DNA from: Oscillospiraceae bacterium
Lineage (GTDB): Bacteria; Bacillota; Clostridia; Oscillospirales; CAG-272
NCBI GenBank assembly: GCA_015065215.1
Contig: SVQT01000015.1
Span: 1-40,007 of the forward strand
Direction of reading: 5' to 3'
Length of the DNA: 40,007 nt
Below the pieces are notes generated by a model. The model saw nothing but the letters and a program-made list of their open reading frames with translations. It ran no database searches and was not told where the DNA came from. Each line of letters starts with the position of its first letter. Positions within the stretch are counted from its first letter, which is position 1. The position numbers were made by a program, and so were the translations under genes. Shown here one piece after another: positions 38,601 through 40,007 of the stretch.

Positions 38601-39135
38601 GCAGGTACCTGCCTTCACCGCCGATCTGCTGGCGAGTGCCGGTCTTGACTACCTGGAGATCGAAGCTAAGAACGGTTTGATCTACAACGCTGACGGCAGC
38701 GTAACCATCCGCGCCGCCATCACCGGTATCAAGGAAAAGAACTACGACCGTGCCTTTGCGGCAATCGCGTTCGCCAAGTATACGGTGAACGGCGAGGTCG
38801 TTTACCTCTACTCCTACTTTGATGAACAGGCAAACGCCCGCAGCATCAAGCAGTTGGCTGAACGCGCACTGGCTGATACCGCAAAGATCCAGACTTCCAT
38901 CTACCGCTTCCCTGTTGGCGACGGCACCTACAGCCGCTACACCGACGAGCAGCGCGCAGCAATGTCCCTCTATGTCAACTGCCAGTATGCTGAGGAGATC
39001 CTCATTGCTCCTGGAGCAACCACCCCGGGCTTGAAGAAGGTCTGGTGTGACAGCTGCGGCACCTACTACGAGGAGCTGATTCCTCCTACCGGCAGAGTAG
39101 AGGCCATTATCCCCGACAATGATCACGCTGCTTGA
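23695..39135 (+). CDS. Giant secreted repeat protein (about 5146 residues) with beta-helix-like architecture
   Basis: The ATG at 23695 follows AGGAGG by 5 bases and opens a signal peptide (MKVTLRRTLLVALLVLMVVS, cleavage likely after GISA), so the frame's earlier in-frame ATG at 23485 is rejected. The layout has four parts: Ser/Thr/Gly/Asn-rich repeats to about residue 1015; modules of the type NGWNYDTL...DGDT...IDGNGY to about 2130; about 2700 residues of short beta-strand repeats (LTNCTI, VNGGTI, LTNVYIDA), typical of right-handed parallel beta-helices; and a C-terminal domain from about 4916 (GGIRFVSTLP, FGTLIAPLDYV, ITGIKEKNYDRAFAA, ARSIKQLAERAL) seen in many secreted gut Clostridia proteins. 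No LPxTG, membrane helix or S-layer domain follows; the last residues hold WCDSC and IPPTG without an anchor. The frame is uninterrupted. Adhesin, matrix protein or polysaccharide-binding roles are all possible; no catalytic motif is evident. Confidence 0.95.
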   Translation: MKVTLRRTLLVALLVLMVVSLTVFGISASLTSADDSNAVAKVTENGSEATYYTTLQEAVDAVSSTGTVSLVRDVELPETVIIATDKVVTVDLNGCNITVVLDSTRTDGGHIYAFNNLGTLTLKDSEGTGSVTARGIYNGYVANGDPVATAQITVESGTYYAQDSTGGSAIFNYGVATINGGEFNALNYALNNRNTMTVNNATTSESGGGVYHEGAELLINNATFLNLNGNGGQHGIYAASGTVTIENIHLVTNRSAIYLAGATVNVNGGVINNSDSTVSEIAPYVFEGVSGTLNITGGTIIGDTCRTLDTLTLNVSGGTIDAPSFAKQGTGAVTVTGGTFATEDFASYIADDSLLVNNRDGTYTTVAFDDVMVLPEGLTQANYAEAFGENTVTDGNGNYWATMQAALKDIHDAANGMTVDTLYCKPGANVGELTHGHVCGSLTVYGNDAYVSGGEHDFAIGTPQANGTTCTNGIAADMTLKVIMLDGAAAWGTPNFDHTVSVVFESCDNMHKIFLNNTVGTTNISLTGCSFDMSSNAQLPAQGCGVYSNASGTITVKDCSFVGLSQPICLNHKATGTQSVIVENVTFEACGSDSNAADHAPIRVLSSVAGGESKLTVTNATFINTKANDANASADILLDNGAGETVTAISETNAKVVIVTLDDESNKVLTPTPVTEDEPFIDNAVAEADGIYFRTLADAVAYATNTTITLLSDITDPNLLVEGGAVSPMPDLESSKGYILVTADKTIVLDLNGHTISTAVSGTIIVNRGTLTINDSSDAETGLIETTAAIYLIENRGGNLTINGGTLRQANNSACIAINHWANTTGDAYLTINGGTITSTNWGVYIYAESAKGDVNDSGTVYFTMTGGSVIAYNATGDLKTYGVYLFSAHPTYEDNGANIEISGNSVIEGGTYAYYSHESTDFIDNPNFNTTISGGTFNGTVRAKNGDITITGGTFNGAVQIRTLKSDGSGMTSLEPSDAISGGTFNAGLRPIYLASTADALLVVCVTAADGSASVYTFETMEAALTALASVDPSATVNVSFCKDLDVTDSIVLDRDMIIDGNGYVISSATAAATITVNADVVLSNIIITNTAENGVAIALGTDATLHAEPTTVLTASAPFSGYTVGQAITTTDEAFAAALNAAGYALTAATVDEVTTYTVVTNAPKAALNGWHYDTFANALADAEDGDTVSLLRNLIVGGTIVISKDITIDGNGYSITSDAYGAMFTLNASLALNNVSINNRRADVPAFALANDAGLTIEGNCSLSSSPILSGYDEVGHTHEVSVGNAALAQLLETEGYFMVPNGAYYTISEHAAAKIGNTLYETLADALYAAVNGDTIIILKNIELADTVAIDKKITIYGHFTLLTSTNDTAVFSLGENASLTINCAIEKADGAKVLAAWAGQTVKTDNVDVRDMLNAEGYAMVEETTGVWTVQTAKAKIGDLNYASLAAALAAVQDNETIVLLADAELTAPVIIDNTVTIDCGEYTVTSSASTTFVVSGTLTVNGAMVNTYATGSMFTLSNGATVAINGTVTANKVLVGYDKDLHTVTTTVQATAEKLNGEGYALVKTDSTWTVMTDAPEAKDANGWNYVTLEDALVTGGTITLLRDVTVEATIEVTGALTLTGDYTLTSTASTAFKLNAGATLAINCKLTAADVLDATGAWAVTTSVKAIAEQLNGENYSLTESAGVWTITSNKPQVAINGWNYDTLVNAIAAAQAGNTIDLLTDVTVSGNIDIVAKSLTINGNGKLVTATSTGTNVFRIYDCAVTFENIRVKGGRDGITLVSKTANTATNVVINNSTINANRYGICIWEVPEADSTLTISNTTISAAENTTVTNAGGITSSDSAVTVTLQDDVSITSTQYGIYSMGSESVKDACKYIVSGNASINGSITDVHATYNATTATFNFDGSRYVASLLGVQSNGTTRDFNVYESLADALAAPISGAATNVVTLHRNVTDFAGTSVAYPCTLDGNGYSITVADGKTAFTLGAGCTSFALNNVSVNGNILAGFNGQTVTTNMETVANALNTQGYALHKEGDIWTVAGLGVVSLNGWNYATIQEALGLIKDGESLNVLIDFTTDATIAIDKPITIYGNGKTITSTASPAINVTSVATIHDLTVDATAGNAVHFSNNLTLDNVTLYATGVGIKSYNGTVDTVTLTMEDCTVGDATKPIGSHGIEFKQHGTVNDATANIFTKDVVLTMNNSTVYSVGRCIYTDMDANRTVTITITMDTLDETNPTLTSTGNNGLTFHWSNDANVTLEKVYIKAESVAFGASQHVNNDANNPKIVVATATNCKFESTTDTAVAMNINKGNTNNRFIADITLTNCTISGVTHGVILDGSTTEHGASKLTISGGSVSCTATGIHLRGDVTASVSGASVTSTNGWAIYTEQTGDTANTVPYIDLTVTNSTLSGLGGIRFSAVADATRGNSKLTVNGGTITATGAHNAAYTGSGDTTNYDDKPTYAGILVTGAADVAVSNATISAPSTIGIHFWQYCASANLTLTNSHVGTANDLIGRLGIYVYQSNADAVNITLINSTVASKNIAIKVNGKAAQVANVTVTNDALDTANYTLYSKDVNAISANWACDLHVELTNAYISAKQNAINLTQHSTNLDAKNPKILSGTITNCRIVSDANVINAYTGASDDATKQPMFGLQLTVTDSTLEAGASSTAVLLSAYEGLEGNYLNLNGNTRLEGIFGLYLRGVGGYITVTATKSTAGSLTIVGTTNAVYIDSTIGVTFTADGGSITSTSGAAIYRKKDSGNSTTVVSLTGVELSSEQNWAIDLMQDAYAINSHKVDVTLTNCTVTGAYGVNVGGYELGTAANESGYALQITGGSINTTSDALSLRGIYAIVKNATLTTSANAASTRAVYMQSNPNNAPKLVLDNTTLYFYKGSDAAIYLANNGYNTVVLQNNSRIVSSADGIRVGWETMYNNTITLDDSTIEANGTGIVISGSNYQVAGTIAITLTNGSLIDSGTYGIRTAARISENGELNISLTDSDIEAGGHGIYVDNDVEGSMSVSLTDSSIVAAGRYGFYVNGTQSQTVTVNLNNGQIITTGVTPEANKDDSNRYTAAIYCSDSALTLNMQGIDSLISGTGKYAVGIYLVNSAAQSKLNVQMTGGRIVGYAYGIQLRGNTSASVTHVVNMDIAAPNADGSANLEATNGHAFHAHNHLNLSFTAKNAYIKASSAAVNKTDPSVAANRTIIMYFEGTTFEAGADYAVNVWANKDQQSYALITATFKNCSFTSCNGMFQGDGRVEKDADNKIVQTSTLTVENCKGANGEAISFKKAIILVREHFAVTIKNSKLTSNTSNVVLFTQNAGDINSDFEYSLYAENSTLTGHNTIYADTGDYSALTSIELKDTYLVNNKADGAAIHTHVRNSNGADGKNNNGKVLKITYTMTNAIDLQNPTITSDYRGFWFRNGADIHLTLTNVYVDAAEAALLRSNYGTCDFTGTVTGSRLESDSTWAVVLTRDNETNNEAYVNFTFQDTDIVLTNNANTAYGALHINAGWGAKTSSVTFKGGSITAPFDTDTTEVTPGAAIDIKGNIILTIGYDPADNTLTDAQKTARTTITSGLSCIRTDDCDKAGINATIYLYNADLTNHNASDGTTVDYSSDKYNYNWGYGISIYNDKALGTVNITLVGTNISSVNNSINVVGNQNKLTLTATDSSLRSTKNIAIFTRNNQPSTIKLVDTTIHAEKACIEQNYYPGAANKPISSEINISFTDANLAGREKADLISDTYRAINLRSWGSYTVNLTNVWIDAKTSVLYKTDPTTSCEYDTDGNTDNGNEVKWAIVAGEWTNCRLDAETDTAIYLTGGATCRLSFGLTLDSCVISGKGGMQLSSANSGTSQLTIKNTVSGGNSSITGTNFALIVSGYISVGIDSTELTAGTENVYNSSEGNRATVRVSEGVSVVTLNISNSTIRQLGKGQITTWDEDGDKPDIKPVTSLTNTAAMGIYVSNGDIYLTLDNTDVYAEGEYGVAIYRTGDNGSTGCVTDIKLKNSCELKAGFTCINFTENYKNYGKSFTVTIEDSTLTAQNGLGIRLNGTNAGTAMTLTVKNSTITTNGAALTDDTSTADVNEGYNLAAIYLVDGNYTLNISGDSKIKTTNASSSHAIWMTAGSVNLAMTMTGGEVYAANGNGVQFSNGFEGTFNLSGGSITSAKGSGVCIGNSGDIQFTLSGGTITSQKAEGVYFSGHPYIQFTMTGGRIVGATRGIRAYPSMDNAKTNKFTISLSALDTTTPAIDATLSNDGHAIYFHNAANIELSLTNVYLRGAHYVIFKTDPNDPGKGDRTFTLNATNCKMELIETNDSKGYSIITIADGSGTKSYMVSKVTLTDCELINNSIRLESGVLHSHALRIDAAKGSFVKIYGGSIDVPHTAFRFREWMDLTIDISPNTGTGTYISVGNYLVDPNNNDTYTMPAGVTELNYTQSITINGAVLESGATGIQARDAANRNVDFILTMTDTTLTTVGAAIDLVITGDAIVTMTNCTITTTGNNVKAIRYDDENKAKDITMTLTDVIINSTGTAINFCSNGHVELIYTMTTPYGATPTVTTTQKGDNNGHFIHIQEATTANIVLTNVYADAAYHGIYRSNADANLDSFFRLVMNGCRIDAASDLFNVATDNDDPSQQYIDITLNNTVLNGEGSDAIKLGGRADANSVFTMNGGEINTTETAFYLGRQITIHLNGVTGIVGKYVVNLFDNTTDVAQAKFVINMTNCDFTSKYGIATDEAVLSTITLRDTNLRCTHVVFSMKGVTGSVLNIIGGIFTNAQSESVLELYGYYEANIYAGYFRSENTIVLRGRDYAKLNVYGGYFELAPAEGIELNKWKGVVRIGTDAAGAGTLTNIYGGTFVAPDDAPVYIFCLNKGRNINLYAFNAKGGMAVYANQNAANVVLDYPTAEKFYSTNTPVLTSGAQVRLVLGENNEGGIRFVSTLPASIFAYLQYIADNASDITFGTLIAPLDYVQQVPAFTADLLASAGLDYLEIEAKNGLIYNADGSVTIRAAITGIKEKNYDRAFAAIAFAKYTVNGEVVYLYSYFDEQANARSIKQLAERALADTAKIQTSIYRFPVGDGTYSRYTDEQRAAMSLYVNCQYAEEILIAPGATTPGLKKVWCDSCGTYYEELIPPTGRVEAIIPDNDHAA
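26740..30100 (+). repeat. N-terminal 'NGWNYDTL / DGDT / IDGNGY' module array of the giant protein
   Basis: Modules of about 120-230 residues start near 26740, 27196, 27646, 28015, 28450, 28798, 29482 and 29848, with divergent relatives near 23830 and 25768. Each begins with a strand like NGWNYDTLADALAAA, then DG(D/N)T(V/I)LLRDV, a TIxIxKxITIDGNGYxITS strand pair, and most end with ATxEALNGEGYALVK-like sequence. DNA identity between copies is moderate, so this is an old, diverged duplication. Confidence 0.8.
30370..38400 (+). repeat. Seven-copy supermodule in the beta-helix region of the giant protein
   Basis: A recurring block has this order: a T-M-D/N-rich strand, then nP(T/A)(L/I)TS, a short ..HWSNDAN- or FRNGAD-like strand, LTN(V/A)YI(D/K)A, an AI-xKTDP-like turn, an ATNC(K/R)-E strand, T-D-AI, and a VTLTNC-ISG strand. 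Blocks begin near 30409, 31405, 33169, 33922, 34903, 36427 and 37354 (residues about 2239, 2571, 3159, 3410, 3737, 4245, 4554). Uneven spacing (0.75-1.76 kb) suggests decayed intermediates or inserted strands. Confidence 0.7.
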
Positions 39136-39152
39136 TTTGGGCAACTGATCCC

Positions 39153-39229
39153 GGCGGTGAGGGCAACCTCACCGCCCCGTTGGGCAAACAAAATCCCGAA
39201 AGGGCGGAGATCACCTCCGCCCTTTTTTC
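39153..39229 (+). terminator. Double terminator after the giant gene
   Basis: A first hairpin, GGCGGTGAGG-GCAA-CCTCACCGCC (39153-39176), lacks a U-tract. A second, AGGGCGGAG-ATCA-CTCCGCCCT (about 39201-39222), is followed by TTTTTTCTT. The second is the functional terminator; the first may protect the mRNA 3' end. Confidence 0.92.
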
Positions 39230-39289
39230 TTCCAGATAACGCATATCAAGATTGTGTGCGGAAGCGGATAAGAAATTTGCTATATGCTC

Positions 39290-39318
39290 TTGATTTTTGG
39301 CGTTGACTGTGTTAGAAT
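39290..39318 (+). promoter_or_regulatory. Sigma-A type promoter of the pheS T-box transcript
   Basis: TTGATT (39290-39295) and TAGAAT (39313-39318) with a 17 bp spacer, giving a leader of about 325 bases. An overlapping TTGACT at 39303 lacks a matching -10. Confidence 0.65.
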
Positions 39319-39324
39319 ATAAAT

Positions 39325-39609
39325 TAATCATGAAAACGCGTTGATGAAGCGTGCCCCACCCCAAAACGTAGCGCAGAGAATGTTGCCTTGGCTGTAAGCA
39401 ACTGTACGTGGGTGAACGGCTTTTCCCTTCGGAGCGGATGCGGTGAACGCTCACCCCTGTGAGCCAATAGTCGCATACGGCAGACACCGTTAACAGTCAC
39501 AAGAGCGTTGGTTTTGTCAATAGCGCCACTATCGGCAAGCCTTCAATCGGGTGGTACCGCGAGCGATCTTCGCCTCGTCCCGTTTATTTCGGGGCGGGCT
39601 TATTTTTTT
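39325..39609 (+). promoter_or_regulatory. T-box leader controlling pheS
   Basis: The T-box sequence GGGTGGTACCGCG is at 39549-39561. Its UGGU bulge would pair with the ACCA end of uncharged tRNA, fitting the A discriminator of tRNA-Phe. A stem I candidate, CACCC..CGTA / TACG.GGGTG, lies upstream at about 39345-39415, and a TTC (Phe) triplet in the following CTTTTCCC is a possible specifier. The terminator stem CTCGTCCCG / CGGGGCGGG (39574-39598) with TTATTTTTTT follows. Under phenylalanine shortage uncharged tRNA stabilises the antiterminator and pheS is transcribed. Confidence 0.9.
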
Positions 39610-39650
39610 GCCCTGACACCCCCAAAGAGTACAAGAAAGGAAAAGACACA

Positions 39651-40007
39651 ATGAAACAAACCTTGGAAAAAATCAAATCCGCCGCCATGGCGGAGCTGGC
39701 AAGCGCTGACGCGGATATTGAGCAGATCCGTGTGCGTTATTTGGGCAAAAAGGGCGAGCTGACCGCCGTATTGCGCGGTATGGGCCAGCTATCCCCCGAG
39801 GAGCGCCCTGTGGTGGGTCAGCTTGCCAACGAGGTACGTGCCGCCATTGAGGGGGCTATTACCGCCAAAGCAAAGGAACTGAAGGAAAAAGCGCTGAACG
39901 ACCGTTTGGTCAGCGAAAAGCTAGACGTGACCATGCCCGGCAAATGTGACCGCGTGGGCCACCAGCATCCCCTGACCCGCGCTCAGCGCGAGATGGAGGA
40001 GATCTTT
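39651..40007 (+). CDS. pheS: Phenylalanyl-tRNA synthetase alpha subunit, N-terminal part (runs off the window)
   Basis: The visible 119 residues begin MKQTLEKIKSAAMAELASAD and contain the N-terminal coiled-coil tRNA-binding arm and the conserved VRYLGKKGELTAVLRGMG stretch of PheS, then KLDVTMPG and GHQHPLTRAQREMEEIF at the start of the catalytic core. PheS with PheT charges tRNA-Phe in the cytoplasm. AAAGGA precedes the ATG. The T-box leader upstream confirms the assignment; pheT is expected beyond the right edge. Confidence 0.97.
   Translation, partial: MKQTLEKIKSAAMAELASADADIEQIRVRYLGKKGELTAVLRGMGQLSPEERPVVGQLANEVRAAIEGAITAKAKELKEKALNDRLVSEKLDVTMPGKCDRVGHQHPLTRAQREMEEIF

Noticed and set aside
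39070-39135. IPPTG near the C-terminus of the giant protein as a sortase signal
   Set aside because: No hydrophobic stretch or positively charged tail follows; only about 14 mostly polar residues remain.
23881-39144. Long minus-strand open frames across the giant gene (up to about 1510 codons, 29299-33831; also 26587-29286, 24616-26448 and others)
   Set aside because: All of the large ones lie in the antisense frame exactly in register with the sense codons. There a stop appears only where the sense gene uses TTA, CTA or TCA, which are rare here because Leu is mostly CTG/CTT and Ser TCC/TCT/AGC. They have no ribosome sites and their translations are Gly/Val-rich noise.
39107-39487. Minus-strand frame of 126 codons before pheS
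   Set aside because: It covers the giant-gene terminator and the T-box leader, both well explained as RNA structures on the plus strand.

Overview
The window reads as chromosomal DNA of a spore-forming Clostridia-type Firmicute, probably a gut member of the Oscillospirales or a neighbouring group. The evidence is a clear sporulation sigma factor (SigG), purine-rich Shine-Dalgarno sites before almost every gene, housekeeping-type promoters with 16-18 bp spacers, a T-box leader before pheS, and a secreted-protein C-terminal domain that is common in gut Clostridia. Taxonomy below class is inference. No tRNA, rRNA, CRISPR array, phage gene or transposase was found.

Bases 1-6500 are mostly minus-strand genes: the start of an ABC transporter ATPase, a GH3 beta-glucosidase-type enzyme, sigG, and a ThuA plus Gfo/Idh/MocA pair typical of sugar-derivative catabolism. 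An orphan gene of unknown function (5596-6279) follows. Its 181-base leader begins with a 107-base inverted repeat at the predicted +1 and ends in an intrinsic terminator just before the Shine-Dalgarno site, which looks like a transcription attenuator or riboswitch.

Bases 6600-10830 hold a metallophosphoesterase with a DUF1653 protein, then an ECF sigma factor translationally coupled to a membrane-anchored beta-propeller protein. A candidate self-recognised ECF promoter precedes the sigma gene, and further upstream lies a strong promoter with a possible structured RNA. A plus-strand gene of unknown function, resembling a TIM-barrel glycoside hydrolase, follows.

Bases 12041-17357 are one tight minus-strand operon: two M16 peptidase-family proteins (one lacking the zinc motif, one with it), lgt, folD and a PHP-domain phosphoesterase. 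Mrp (P-loop Fe-S carrier ATPase) follows on its own promoter. On the plus strand, 18411-22990 is an operon for a heterodimeric ABC exporter with one degenerate ATP site, plus mannose-6-phosphate isomerase.

Bases 22991-39230 are dominated by one intact gene for a secreted protein of about 5146 residues, 39% of the window. It has a perfect-consensus promoter, a structured leader, a signal peptide, an N-terminal family of 'NGWNYDTL' modules, about 2700 residues of beta-helix-like repeats containing a seven-copy supermodule, and a conserved C-terminal domain. No sortase or membrane anchor is visible. A tandem 83-bp cloverleaf-like palindromic repeat lies just upstream. The window ends with a T-box leader and the start of pheS.
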